NCBI RefSeq assembly: GCF_000719345.1
Contig: NZ_JOFX01000002.1
Span: 310,001-374,000, forward strand
DNA: 64,000 bases
Direction of reading: 5' to 3'
Source: Streptomyces sp. NRRL F-2664
Lineage (GTDB): Bacteria; Actinomycetota; Actinomycetes; Streptomycetales; Streptomycetaceae
Numbering within the stretch: position 1 is the stretch's first letter; each line of letters starts with the position of its first letter. Below are positions 9,549 to 17,718 of the stretch, piece by piece. Made by a program: the position numbers and the translations under genes. A model generated the notes under the pieces. It saw nothing but the letters and a program-made list of their open reading frames with translations, searched no databases and was not told where the DNA came from.

Positions 9549-9641
9549 GGTTCGGCAAAACCGCAGCGCGGCCGCCCGGGGACTGGTCAACTGTGAGGGC
9601 GGGAGCAGGCGGACACGCGTAGCGGAGACAGGAGGCGGCTG

Positions 9642-10049
9642 GTGAGACGAGCGCTGACCAGCGTCGGTCCCGGGGACGGTGACGGCGGTGGGTACGACCA
9701 GGTCGAGGCCTCGCGGCTGTGGCACGTGACCCTGAGCGTCTCCGGCAAGCCGGCCCCGCTCTCCGAGGTCCGGCGGGGACTGGAGCAGCTGGCCCACGAC
9801 CACCCGTTCCTGCTGACCAGCAGGTACGCCGACGACCACGCGGAGATCCGCTACTGGGAGGAGGCGCGCGACCTCCACGACGCGGCGGCCGTCGCGCTGC
9901 GCCTGTGGGGCGAGCACCGCTCCTCGGCACAGCTCCCGCCGTGGGAGATCGTCGGCCTGGAGGTCATCGACCGCGCGACGTACCACCTGCGCGTGGCGGA
10001 GGGCTACGGCCCACCCCCGGCCCACCCGGTGGGCGTCCACCCGTACTGA
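9642..10049 (+). CDS. Conserved hypothetical protein between proB and proA
   Basis: 135 aa, soluble, with no signal peptide or membrane helix. The GTG start at 9642 has a strong GGAGG 6 nt upstream (9631-9635). The sequence is acidic and rich in His, Trp and Tyr (LAHDHPFLLTSRYADDHAEIRYWEE). I recall a similar gene at this position in other streptomycetes, but no catalytic motif is recognisable. Its place between proB and proA suggests co-transcription; a function in proline metabolism is not shown. Confidence 0.75.
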   Translation: MRRALTSVGPGDGDGGGYDQVEASRLWHVTLSVSGKPAPLSEVRRGLEQLAHDHPFLLTSRYADDHAEIRYWEEARDLHDAAAVALRLWGEHRSSAQLPPWEIVGLEVIDRATYHLRVAEGYGPPPAHPVGVHPY

Positions 10050-10051
10050 CC

Positions 10052-10068
10052 CGGCCCCACCGGGGCCG
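10052..10068. terminator. Short GC hairpin after the proB-linked gene
   Basis: A 7-bp stem, CGGCCCC/GGGGCCG, with a 3-nt loop lies 2 nt after the stop codon. It is the only terminator candidate between this gene and the proA promoter. Confidence 0.5.
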
Positions 10069-10086
10069 CGTCCCGGGCCGGAGTTG

Positions 10087-10133
10087 TTCCAGCGCCGCCG
10101 GCGTTCGAGGCGCGGGTCCGGGCAGCGCCCGGG
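10087..10133 (+). repeat. Dispersed 47-bp intergenic repeat, copy 1
   Basis: This 47-nt segment matches 48583-48629 at 40 of 47 positions without gaps. Its conserved core is CGGCGTTCGAGGC followed by a GTCCGGGC...GCCCGGG hairpin. It resembles a family of short repeats common between Streptomyces genes. Both copies lie outside coding sequence. Confidence 0.75.
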
Positions 10134-10231
10134 AGACGGAGAAAGGGCGGGGCGGGAGAAGGCGCCGGGCAGCGGCACCCGGCCCCGTCTCGCGGGCTGG
10201 AAGCACCTCCGGAGGGGCACCCCGGGCGGAC

Positions 10232-10237
10232 TACCCT
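10232..10237 (+). promoter_or_regulatory. -10 hexamer for a leaderless proA transcript
   Basis: TACCCT ends 7 nt before the proA ATG and no Shine-Dalgarno sequence is present. This spacing puts the transcription start at or next to the start codon. Confidence 0.5.
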
Positions 10238-10244
10238 GGTCGGC

Positions 10245-11540
10245 ATGACCTCGCTCGACGACGCCACCGCCACGGCCCCCGCCACCTCCCCCGTCCTCGC
10301 CACCGCGCAGGCGGCCCGGACCGCCGCCGCGGCCATCGCCCCACTCCCGCGGTCCGCCAAGGACACGGCCCTGCTGGCGATCGCGGATGCGCTGGAGGCC
10401 CGCACCGCCGAGATCGTCGCCGCCAACGCCGCGGACACCGACAAGGCCCGCGCCGCCGGCACCAGCGAGACCGTCATCGACCGACTCACCCTGACCCCGG
10501 AGCGGGTCGCCGCCATCGCCTCCGACGTACGCGACGTCGCCGCCCTCCCCGACCCCGTCGGCGAGGTCGTCCGCGGCAACACCCTCCCCAACGGCATCGA
10601 CATCCGCCAGATCCGGGTCCCCCTCGGCGTCGTCGGCATCATCTACGAAGCCCGCCCCAACGTCACCGTCGACGCCGCCGCCCTCTGCCTCAAGTCCGGC
10701 AACGCCGTCCTCCTGCGCGGCAGCTCCTCCGCCTACGCCTCCAACACCGCGCTCGTCGCCATCCTGCGCGACGCCGTCGAGAGCGCCGGCCTGCCCGCCG
10801 ACGCCATCCAGCTGGTCCCCGGCGAGTCCCGGGACTCCGTCCGCGAGCTGATGCGCGCCCGCGGCCTCGTCGACGTGCTCATCCCGCGCGGCGGTGCCTC
10901 CCTCATCAAGACCGTGGTCGAGCAGTCCACCGTCCCCGTCATCGAGACCGGTACCGGCAACTGCCACGTCTACGTCGACGCCCAGGCCGACCTCGACATG
11001 GCCGTGGACATCCTCATCAACTCGAAGGCCCAGCGGCCCTCCGTCTGCAACGCCGCCGAGACCCTCCTCGTCCACCGCGACATCGCCGACGCCTTCCTGC
11101 CGCGCGCCCTCGACGCCCTCGCCGACGCCGGGGTCACCGTCCACGGCGACGGTGCCGTCCTCGCCGCTGCCGAGGGCACCAAGGCCACCGCCCTGCCCGC
11201 CACGGACGAGGACTGGGCCGCCGAGTACCTCTCCTACGACATCGCCGCCGCCGTCGTGGACTCCCTCGACGACGCCGTCACCCACATCCGCCGCTGGACC
11301 TCCGGGCACACCGAGGCGATCGTCACCACCTCCCAGGCCGCGGCCCGCCGCTTCACCCAGTTGGTCGACTCCACCACCGTCGCCGTGAATGCATCCACCC
11401 GGTTCACCGACGGTGGCCAGTTCGGCTTCGGCGCCGAGATCGGCATCTCCACGCAGAAGCTGCACGCCCGGGGCCCGATGGGGCTTCCCGAGCTCACCTC
11501 CACCAAGTACATCGTCACCGGCGACGGTCACACCCGGTAG
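10245..11540 (+). CDS. proA: Glutamate-5-semialdehyde dehydrogenase (gamma-glutamyl phosphate reductase)
   Basis: 431 aa; reduces gamma-glutamyl phosphate to glutamate semialdehyde with NADPH, the second step of proline synthesis. The aldehyde-dehydrogenase fold shows [15 protein letters not shown] in the cofactor region, GNCHVYVD, the catalytic cysteine in [10 protein letters not shown] (about residue 267) and [16 protein letters not shown] near the C-terminus, all diagnostic of ProA. No SD precedes ATG 10245; a TACCCT hexamer suggests leaderless transcription. It ends in a hairpin that overlaps its stop codon. Confidence 0.95.
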   Translation: MTSLDDATATAPATSPVLATAQAARTAAAAIAPLPRSAKDTALLAIADALEARTAEIVAANAADTDKARAAGTSETVIDRLTLTPERVAAIASDVRDVAALPDPVGEVVRGNTLPNGIDIRQIRVPLGVVGIIYEARPNVTVDAAALCLKSGNAVLLRGSSSAYASNTALVAILRDAVESAGLPADAIQLVPGESRDSVRELMRARGLVDVLIPRGGASLIKTVVEQSTVPVIETGTGNCHVYVDAQADLDMAVDILINSKAQRPSVCNAAETLLVHRDIADAFLPRALDALADAGVTVHGDGAVLAAAEGTKATALPATDEDWAAEYLSYDIAAAVVDSLDDAVTHIRRWTSGHTEAIVTTSQAAARRFTQLVDSTTVAVNASTRFTDGGQFGFGAEIGISTQKLHARGPMGLPELTSTKYIVTGDGHTR

Positions 11541-11560
11541 CCGGACCGTCCACCGGGTGT
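11530..11560 (+). terminator. Hairpin overlapping the proA stop codon
   Basis: ACACCCGGT (11530-11538) pairs with ACCGGGTGT (11552-11560) around a 13-nt loop. The 5' arm runs into the TAG stop at 11538-11540. There is no T-tract. Confidence 0.5.
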
Positions 11561-11605
11561 GGCCGGAATTCGGCGGACACCCTGCCCAAAGGCTCCCCCC
11601 AGGTC

Positions 11606-11611
11606 TAGTCT
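11606..11611 (+). promoter_or_regulatory. -10 hexamer for a leaderless transcript
   Basis: TAGTCT ends 6 nt before GTG 11618, which has no SD. A TGCCCA element 17 bp upstream (11583-11588) could act as the -35. Confidence 0.5.
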
Positions 11612-11617
11612 GGTCCC

Positions 11618-12184
11618 GTGCCGGACGACGTGGGGGGCAAGCCGTTCCCGGACGACGGGGAGCCCGACGACGACCGCGGAGGCGCGGAGAACGACTTCGC
11701 CTCCGTGGTGTTCGACGAGGACTTCGTCCGGAACGCCGAGATCCATGAACCGAGCGCCGCCGAGCGCCAGCGGGCGGCCGACCGGGCGCGCGCCGAGGCG
11801 GAGGCCGCCCGGGCCGTCGCCGGCGGCTGGACCGGTGACGACGACCACGACGGCTACGGCTACGGCCACCCCGAGGGGTACGACGCCGACGCGTACGACT
11901 GGGACCACGAGGGCGACCACGAGCGGGCGTACGGCCACCCCGACGGACCGTACGGGGCCTACGGCGGCAGCCTGCGCCCCTACCGCGGCCGCGCCCCGTG
12001 GCTGCGCCCCGTCGCCTGGGTGCTCGCCTTCGTAATGGGCCTCGGCATGGTCGCGCTCGCCTTCAGCGCCGTCTACCGCAGCGCCTCCGGCCAAGCGGAC
12101 CCCGCTCCGGCACCCGCCAGCACCCCCCGCCGCGAAGTCACCGGCGTCGGCGCGTTTACGTACCCCTCAGTACGCCAACCCTGA
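11618..12184 (+). CDS. Membrane protein with N-terminal FDEDFVR motif
   Basis: 188 aa. The first about 125 residues are very acidic and rich in Gly, His and Tyr, with the motif VVFDEDFVR at about residues 29-37. One membrane helix follows (VLAFVMGLGMVALAFSAVY, about 137-155) and a short extracytoplasmic tail of about 30 residues. No enzymatic domain is visible. The next gene repeats the FDEDFVR motif in the same place, so the pair probably arose by duplication or share a cytoplasmic partner. The neighbourhood (LCP protein, M48 protease) suggests an envelope role; this is inference. The GTG start follows a -10 hexamer by 6 nt. Confidence 0.75.
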   Translation: MPDDVGGKPFPDDGEPDDDRGGAENDFASVVFDEDFVRNAEIHEPSAAERQRAADRARAEAEAARAVAGGWTGDDDHDGYGYGHPEGYDADAYDWDHEGDHERAYGHPDGPYGAYGGSLRPYRGRAPWLRPVAWVLAFVMGLGMVALAFSAVYRSASGQADPAPAPASTPRREVTGVGAFTYPSVRQP

Positions 12185-12252
12185 AGGTACGACCCCACTC
12201 CCGTTCGCCGGAGCCGGGGGCTTCTCTGAAGCGGGGACAGCGGGGAGAAGCG

Positions 12253-13392
12253 ATGGCCGTGCCAGGAGATCCACCCGACGGCACCCCCGACGGCACCGGC
12301 GGGGGCGACGACGACTTCCGGTCGGACGAATACCGGTCGGTGGTGTTCGACGAGGACTTCGTCCGTGCTGCCCGGCTCCAGGAGTACTCCGCCCGGGAAC
12401 GCATGGGCGAGCACGCCCGGGCCGTCCGCAGCCGGTCCATCTGGTCGAGCGGCGCCGCGCCGCGCACCAGCACCCCAGGCCGCGGCGCCCGGCAGGGCAT
12501 GCTGCTCGTGCTGCTCATCGCCACGGCCTTCGCCGTCGCCGTCTACATGGGGCTGCGCAACCCGTACGTGCCCCCGGCCGACGGGCCCGCCCAGCCGCTG
12601 AGCAGCACCGTGGTCCCGCTCGCGCCGACCACGGCCGTGCCCGGCGGGCTGCCGCCCGACCTGTATGCGAGGAGCCCCGCCGCCGGCTACCGGGTCGGGG
12701 CGGCCGGGATCAGCCTGCCCGCCGTGCGCCGCACGCACCACTTCACCGACGTCCAGGTCGTCACCGCCCTGTCCATCGCCAAGGACTACCTCGTGCAGTC
12801 CTCGCTGGACCCCGACGTCCTCGCCGGGACCGCCACCCGGCCGGTGCGCGTCCTGCTCGACCCCGACCAGCTGGAGCAGTTCGACCGCAGCATGACCTCG
12901 CCCGCCGGCGACGGCCGGCACGCGGCCACCGGCTGGCTGGTCCGCTTCGACCCGGCCACCGCCGTCATGGCCGACCCCAGGATCCGGGTGAGCGGCACCT
13001 TCACCTACGAGGAGGTCGCCCAGGACGTCCTGGAGGTCACCACCGATCACACCTTCGTGTACGCGGTACGGCCGGCCACCGGGTCCCCGGCCGCCGCCGG
13101 GGGCGCCTCGCTGTTCACCGTCCGGCGCGAGCTGCGGCTGCGCTTCGACCGGGACGACCTCGGCGCCCGGAGGCTGGAGCTGGCGTCGGCCTACGTGATG
13201 GCCGGGCCGCACGACTGCTCCGCCGAGCCGGCCGGAGGCTTCCGCCCGCTCCTGGCCGGAGCCGGCCCCACCACTGTGGGACCGGCCGCGAGCGACCCGT
13301 ACGCCAGCGGCCACCCGCGGCGCACGGCCGGGCTGTGCGGCGTACTGGCCCCGTCCGTGCCGCAGGGCGCCCCGGTCAGCCCTGCCCCGTAG
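12253..13392 (+). CDS. Conserved membrane protein with FDEDFVR motif and large extracytoplasmic domain
   Basis: 379 aa. The cytoplasmic N-terminus contains VVFDEDFVRAARLQEYSARE (about residues 30-50), nearly the same as the motif in the gene upstream. One membrane helix (MLLVLLIATAFAVAVYMGL, about 80-99) is followed by an extracytoplasmic domain of about 280 residues with no catalytic motif I recognise. It has two cysteines near the C-terminus, which could form a disulfide. ATG 12253 has a GGGGAGA SD. The 3' end overlaps the convergent M48 gene by 17 nt. I recall homologues in other streptomycetes linked to spore-wall synthesis, but that is memory, not evidence seen here. Confidence 0.75.
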   Translation: MAVPGDPPDGTPDGTGGGDDDFRSDEYRSVVFDEDFVRAARLQEYSARERMGEHARAVRSRSIWSSGAAPRTSTPGRGARQGMLLVLLIATAFAVAVYMGLRNPYVPPADGPAQPLSSTVVPLAPTTAVPGGLPPDLYARSPAAGYRVGAAGISLPAVRRTHHFTDVQVVTALSIAKDYLVQSSLDPDVLAGTATRPVRVLLDPDQLEQFDRSMTSPAGDGRHAATGWLVRFDPATAVMADPRIRVSGTFTYEEVAQDVLEVTTDHTFVYAVRPATGSPAAAGGASLFTVRRELRLRFDRDDLGARRLELASAYVMAGPHDCSAEPAGGFRPLLAGAGPTTVGPAASDPYASGHPRRTAGLCGVLAPSVPQGAPVSPAP

Positions 13393-14464
13393 CCCCTCGC
13401 GGGGCGCCCGGGCCGGCATCCGAACCGGTGCCGCCCCCGGCGCCGGCACCGGTGAACTTGTCGCGCAGCCGGCCCCCCATGTCGGCCGCGCCGCCCGCGA
13501 TGTCGCCCACCAGCTTGAACAGCGGGTCCTTGCTGGTGCGCACCGAATCGGCGTAGTGCGTGGCGGACTCCCGGAAGGAGTCCCTGACCGAGGCGTCCTT
13601 GTCCTCCTCGCGGCGCGGGTAGTGGCCGTCCATGATCCGCTGGTAGTCCCGGCTCTGCGACCACTTCTTCAGCTCGGCCGCCCGGACCGTGGTGAAGGGG
13701 TGCGTGCGGGGCAGCATGTTGAGGATCTTCAGCACGGAGTCCCGCAGGTCCCCGCCCTTCTCGTACTCGTCCGCCTGCTCCAGGAAGGCGTCCACGTTCA
13801 TCTCGTGGAGGTGGTTGCCGCCCGCCAGCTTCATCAGCCCGCGCATCGACGCCGTCACGTCCTGCCCCACCAGCAGCCCCGCCCGGTCGGCCGACAGCTC
13901 CGACTTGCGGAACCACTCCCGCAGCGCCGTCACCAGCGTCATGACCGCCACATTGCCCAGCGGGATCCAGGCGACCTTCAGCGCCAGGTTCGTCAGGAAG
14001 AGCAGGATCGTGCGGTACACGGAGTGCCCCGACAGCGCGTGGCCCACCTCGTGGCCGACCACCGCCCGCATCTCCTCCTCGTCGAGCAGCTCGACGAGGC
14101 TCGTGGTCACCACGATGATCGGCTCGTCCAGCCCGATGCACATGGCATTGGGCCGCGGGTCCTGCTGCACGTACATCTGCGGGACCTTCTCCAGGTCCAG
14201 GATGTGACAGGCGTCGCGGAGCATGGCGTACAGGTGCGGGAACTGCGTCTCGCCCACCCGCACCGAGTCCGACAGGAACAGCAGCCGCAGGCTCCGCTCC
14301 GGAAGCAGGCCGCTGAGCGCCTTGAGGGCCGTGTCGAAGCCGCTCAGCCTGCGCAGCGCCACCAGGGCCGAACGGTCCGCCGGGTGCTCGTACGCGCGTG
14401 AGGAGATACCGGGGAACCTCCTGCGGTCCCGCGCCGGTGCCTTCTCGAATCCCGTGTCCGTCAT
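13376..14464 (-). CDS. M48 family zinc metalloprotease
   Basis: 362 aa. The zinc-binding HEVGH is at residues 138-142 and the third ligand glutamate is in SELSADRAG (E189). A hydrophobic stretch between them (about 150-182) may form one or two membrane segments, as in HtpX-type proteases. The C-terminal 60 residues are charged, then Gly/Ala-rich. The family degrades or processes membrane and envelope proteins. It is transcribed toward the FDEDFVR protein gene and overlaps its 3' end by 17 nt. The ATG start is at 14464. Confidence 0.85.
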   Translation of the reverse strand: MTDTGFEKAPARDRRRFPGISSRAYEHPADRSALVALRRLSGFDTALKALSGLLPERSLRLLFLSDSVRVGETQFPHLYAMLRDACHILDLEKVPQMYVQQDPRPNAMCIGLDEPIIVVTTSLVELLDEEEMRAVVGHEVGHALSGHSVYRTILLFLTNLALKVAWIPLGNVAVMTLVTALREWFRKSELSADRAGLLVGQDVTASMRGLMKLAGGNHLHEMNVDAFLEQADEYEKGGDLRDSVLKILNMLPRTHPFTTVRAAELKKWSQSRDYQRIMDGHYPRREEDKDASVRDSFRESATHYADSVRTSKDPLFKLVGDIAGGAADMGGRLRDKFTGAGAGGGTGSDAGPGAPRGATGQG

Positions 14465-14603
14465 TGCGCCCTCCCCTGATGGAACTGCTCGACCATGCGT
14501 CTATCCTCTCCAACGCCTGAGTCGGCGCGAGCGTGCCCCGGGCACCCGCATACGATGTGAGCGAAGTCTCCGCCCGCTCCCCGACTCGATAGGTACCTGC
14601 CTG

Positions 14604-14771
14604 ATGAGCCTCTCCTCCACCGCCCACAACCTGGTCGTCCTCGCCTCGGAGGGGGCCGAGCAGCACGGCGGCAACCACGACAGCCTCAACCCCTACGTGA
14701 CCGGCGGCGCCGCCTTCATCATCCTGATGCTGATGCTCTGGGTCACCACGCGCCTGAACCGCGACCGCTAG
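14604..14771 (+). CDS. Small single-span membrane protein (55 aa)
   Basis: This 55-aa ORF starts at ATG 14604. A soluble N-terminus with two histidine-containing segments is followed by one membrane helix (AAFIILMLMLWVTT) and a basic end (RLNRDR), predicting the C-terminus in the cytoplasm. It sits 36 nt before nadD. Codon use matches its neighbours, which supports it as a real gene. No function is known to me. Confidence 0.7.
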   Translation: MSLSSTAHNLVVLASEGAEQHGGNHDSLNPYVTGGAAFIILMLMLWVTTRLNRDR

Positions 14772-14793
14772 TCGGACCGGTCCGCCGGGCCAG

Positions 14794-14799
14794 TAGGCT
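14794..14799 (+). promoter_or_regulatory. -10 hexamer before nadD
   Basis: TAGGCT ends 8 nt before the nadD ATG, which lacks an SD. This fits a leaderless or very short leader transcript. Confidence 0.45.
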
Positions 14800-14807
14800 C
14801 TGCGCTC

Positions 14808-15425
14808 ATGGGAGAGCAGGAAACGCCTACCGGTCCGGTCAAGCGCCGGCTCGGCGTGATGGGCGGGACATTCGACCCGATCCACCACGGACACCTGGTG
14901 GCCGCCAGCGAGGTGGCCGCCCTTTTCCACCTCGACGAGGTGGTGTTCGTGCCGACCGGCGAGCCGTGGCAGAAGTCCCAGCGGGCCGTCTCGCCCGCCG
15001 AGGACCGCTACCTGATGACGGTCATCGCCACCGCGTCGAACCCGCAGTTCTCGGTCAGCCGCATCGACATCGACCGCGGCGGGCCGACCTACACGATCGA
15101 CACCCTGCGGGACCTGAAGGCGCTGAACGACGACGCCGACCTGTTCTTCATCACGGGCGCCGACGCGCTCGCCCAGATCCTGACCTGGCGGAACGCCGAC
15201 GAGCTCTTCTCGCTCGCCCACTTCATCGGAGTCACCCGGCCGGGCCACGTGCTCACCGACGACGGACTGCCGGAGGGCGGGGTCTCCCTGGTCGAGGTAC
15301 CCGCGCTGGCGATCTCGTCCACCGACTGCAGGGCGCGGGTCGCCCAGGGGGATCCCGTCTGGTACCTGGTGCCCGACGGCGTCGTGCGCTACATCGACAA
15401 GCGTGAGCTGTACCGGGGAGCCTGA
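14808..15425 (+). CDS. nadD: Nicotinate-nucleotide adenylyltransferase
   Basis: 205 aa; transfers AMP from ATP to nicotinate mononucleotide in NAD synthesis. The nucleotidyltransferase signature [11 protein letters not shown] is at residues 19-29 and the second ATP-binding motif ISSTDCRAR lies near the C-terminus, as in the family. The length is typical. It is followed after 23 nt by the LCP-type gene and then rsfS, a conserved nadD-LCP-rsfS order in actinobacteria. Confidence 0.93.
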   Translation: MGEQETPTGPVKRRLGVMGGTFDPIHHGHLVAASEVAALFHLDEVVFVPTGEPWQKSQRAVSPAEDRYLMTVIATASNPQFSVSRIDIDRGGPTYTIDTLRDLKALNDDADLFFITGADALAQILTWRNADELFSLAHFIGVTRPGHVLTDDGLPEGGVSLVEVPALAISSTDCRARVAQGDPVWYLVPDGVVRYIDKRELYRGA

Positions 15426-15448
15426 GCTTCCGGAGAGAGGGGCCCGCG

Positions 15449-17152
15449 GTGAACGACCGACAGGATCCGTACGACCCGTATGCCGCGCAGGAGCAGCAGC
15501 TCATCGGCTACGACGCGTACGGGCGGCCGGTGTACGGCCAGGCGCCCGCGCAGCCCGCCACCCAGTACGAGCAGCAGTACGGCTACGACTACCAGGACTA
15601 CGGCCGGCCGCAGCAGCAGTACTACCAGCAGCAGCCGGCGGCCCCGGAGTACGGGCAGCAGGGGTACGCCCAGGAGCCCTCCTACGGGTACGACGGTCAG
15701 CAGCCCGGGCACCAGGCCCCGCAGTACACCCAGGCGCAGGCCCAGCAGTGGATCCCGCAGCAGACCGCACCCGAGCCGCCGGCCGCCGAACAGCCCGCCG
15801 CCGCCCCGGCACAGCGGCCGGCCGGGGCCCAGGTCCCCGAGCCGCGCCGGCCCGAGGCCGGCTCGGACACGGGCTCCGAGGTGGGCCGGGACTACCGCAC
15901 CGAGATGTTCGCCTTCATCGACCAGCCGGACGAGGACTCCGAGGACGTCATCGACTGGCTGAAGTTCACCGAGAGCCGCACCGAACGCCGTGAGGAGGCC
16001 CGCCGCCGCGGCCGCAACCGCGTGGTCGCGCTGATCGTCGTCCTGGCGGTGTTCGTCGTCGCCGGGCTCGGCTACCTCTGGTACGCGGGCAAGCTGCCGT
16101 TCCTCGACGGGCCCGGCGGGAAGAAGACCGCCGCCACCGCGGACGCCGCCGCGCAGAAGCGCGACATGATCGTCGTGCACCTGCACAACACCAAGAAGGG
16201 CGGCACCTCCTCGGCGCTGCTCGTCGAGAACGTCACCACCCGGCAGGGCGCCACCGTCCTGCTGCCGAACGCCCTGGCCGTCGCCGGCCAGGACGGCACC
16301 TCCGTCCCCCTCGGCAAGGCGGTCGAGGAGGGCGGCCTCGGCACCCGCGAGGCCCTGGACGCCGTGCTCGGCACCCGCATCGGCGGTACCTGGCGCCTGG
16401 ACACCCCCTTCCTGGAGAACCTGGTCGAGCTGGTCGGCGGCATCGAGGTCGACACCGACACCGCGGTCCCGGCCGACGACGCGGCCAAGACCCCGGCCGT
16501 GGCCCAGGGCCAGAAGCAGAGCCTGAGCGGCCCGATGGCCGTCGCGTACGCCACCCACCGCGCCCAGGGCGAAGCGGAGGCCAAGCAACTGGAGCGCACG
16601 GGCAAGGTGCTCCACGCGGTCCTGCGCAAGTTCCCGAGCGACCCGAAGGCGGGGGCGGTGACGGTCGAGAGCATCGGGCAGATCCTCGATCCCGCGCTCG
16701 ACGCGCAGACCCTCGGAGCCCTGCTGGCCAAGCTCGGCGCACACGCCAAGGTGGGCGCGTACCGCACCGACGCCATCGCGGTGAAGCCGGACGGGACGCT
16801 CACCGACGAGGCCACCAAGAAGGTCGTCAAGGAGGTGCTCGGCGGCTCCGCCGACGCCGCACAGCCCGGCGCCACCCCGCGCGTCGGCCTCAGGGACGCC
16901 ACCGGCGACGAGAAGACGCAGGTCGCGGCGAAGGCGGCGCTGATGAACGGCGGCTACACCTTCGTGGACGGCGGCAAGGCCGACAAGACCGCTTCCGCCT
17001 CGCAGATCACCTACCAGGACGACGCCCAGCGCGACCGCGCGATCGAGGTGGCCAAGACGCTGGGGCTGCCCGAGACGGTCGTGAAGAAGGCCGAGAACGC
17101 CGTCAACGCCGAGGTCGTGGTGATCCTCGGGAAGGACTACAAGCCGTCCTGA
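15449..17152 (+). CDS. LCP-like / LytR_C domain cell-wall protein
   Basis: 567 aa. Residues 1-150 are a Gln/Tyr/Pro-rich cytoplasmic tail. One membrane helix spans about 191-212. An LCP-like domain occupies about 225-430 (SSALLVENV, TWRLDTPFLENLVELVGG) and a LytR_C domain about 475-565. LCP proteins attach undecaprenyl-linked glycopolymers to peptidoglycan outside the membrane. The position of the canonical Arg-Asp pair reads LLPNALAV here, so catalysis may differ or be lost. I recall an S. coelicolor homologue near nadD implicated in attaching poly-diglycosylphosphate; that would fit the glycosyltransferase cluster upstream. Start GTG 15449 follows a GAGAGG SD. Confidence 0.82.
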   Translation: MNDRQDPYDPYAAQEQQLIGYDAYGRPVYGQAPAQPATQYEQQYGYDYQDYGRPQQQYYQQQPAAPEYGQQGYAQEPSYGYDGQQPGHQAPQYTQAQAQQWIPQQTAPEPPAAEQPAAAPAQRPAGAQVPEPRRPEAGSDTGSEVGRDYRTEMFAFIDQPDEDSEDVIDWLKFTESRTERREEARRRGRNRVVALIVVLAVFVVAGLGYLWYAGKLPFLDGPGGKKTAATADAAAQKRDMIVVHLHNTKKGGTSSALLVENVTTRQGATVLLPNALAVAGQDGTSVPLGKAVEEGGLGTREALDAVLGTRIGGTWRLDTPFLENLVELVGGIEVDTDTAVPADDAAKTPAVAQGQKQSLSGPMAVAYATHRAQGEAEAKQLERTGKVLHAVLRKFPSDPKAGAVTVESIGQILDPALDAQTLGALLAKLGAHAKVGAYRTDAIAVKPDGTLTDEATKKVVKEVLGGSADAAQPGATPRVGLRDATGDEKTQVAAKAALMNGGYTFVDGGKADKTASASQITYQDDAQRDRAIEVAKTLGLPETVVKKAENAVNAEVVVILGKDYKPS

Positions 17153-17183
17153 CCCGGCCGCTGTCCCCGGCGGAAGGGCACTC

Positions 17184-17213
17184 GCGCCCGCGCGGAACGT
17201 TCCGCGCGGGCGC
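17184..17213 (+). terminator. Perfect 30-nt palindrome after the LCP gene
   Basis: The 30 bases are fully self-complementary (15-bp arms with AACGTT at the centre) and lie 31 nt after the stop. No T-run follows. The position fits transcription termination before rsfS. Confidence 0.65.
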
Positions 17214-17271
17214 CGTCGGCGGTACATGAGACCCTTGTAAGGATCTGCCCGCCAACCCGAAAGCATGGCCA

Positions 17272-17718
17272 GTGACCGCCACGGACCGCTCCATCGAGCT
17301 CATCACCACCGCTGCCCAGGCCGCGGCCGACCGGCTCGCGCACGACATCATCGCGTACGACGTCAGCGACGTGCTGTCGATCACCGACGCCTTCCTGCTC
17401 GCCTCCGCGCCCAACGACCGCCAGGTCAAGTCGATCGTCGACGAGATCGAGGAGCGCCTGCAGAAGGAGCTCGGCGCCAAGCCGGTGCGCCGCGAGGGCG
17501 ACCGCGACGCCCGCTGGATCCTGCTCGACTACGTCGACATCGTCGTCCACGTCCAGCACAGCGAGGAGCGGGTCTTCTACGCGCTGGAGCGCCTGTGGAA
17601 GGACTGCCCCGAGATCGAGCTCCCCCAAGACGCCAAGCTCACCATCGGCAAGGCCGAGGAGCACGCCAAGCTGCGCGAGGCGGCGGGCGACGAGGACCTG
17701 GACGGTGATCTGTTCTGA
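17272..17718 (+). CDS. rsfS: Ribosome silencing factor RsfS (Iojap family)
   Basis: 148 aa. It binds ribosomal protein uL14 and blocks joining of the subunits when nutrients are scarce. Family motifs are visible: DIIAYDVSDVLSITDAFLLAS near residue 30 (shown partly), DARWILLDYVDIVVHV, and FYALERLWKD. The start is GTG 17272. The stop TGA overlaps the CTG start of the phosphatase gene by 4 nt (CTGA). A C-terminal acidic tail (GDEDLDGDLF) extends about 15 residues past the core domain. Confidence 0.92.
   Translation: MTATDRSIELITTAAQAAADRLAHDIIAYDVSDVLSITDAFLLASAPNDRQVKSIVDEIEERLQKELGAKPVRREGDRDARWILLDYVDIVVHVQHSEERVFYALERLWKDCPEIELPQDAKLTIGKAEEHAKLREAAGDEDLDGDLF

Noticed and set aside
8424..11531. 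Very long minus-strand open frame opposite proB-proA
   Set aside because: Its sequence is the low-complexity Gly/Asp/Val pattern typical of the antisense of GC-rich genes, and proB and proA on the plus strand have clear family motifs.
17265..17708. ATG at 17265 as start of rsfS
   Set aside because: It is in a different frame from RsfS; that frame gives only Arg-rich shadow sequence.
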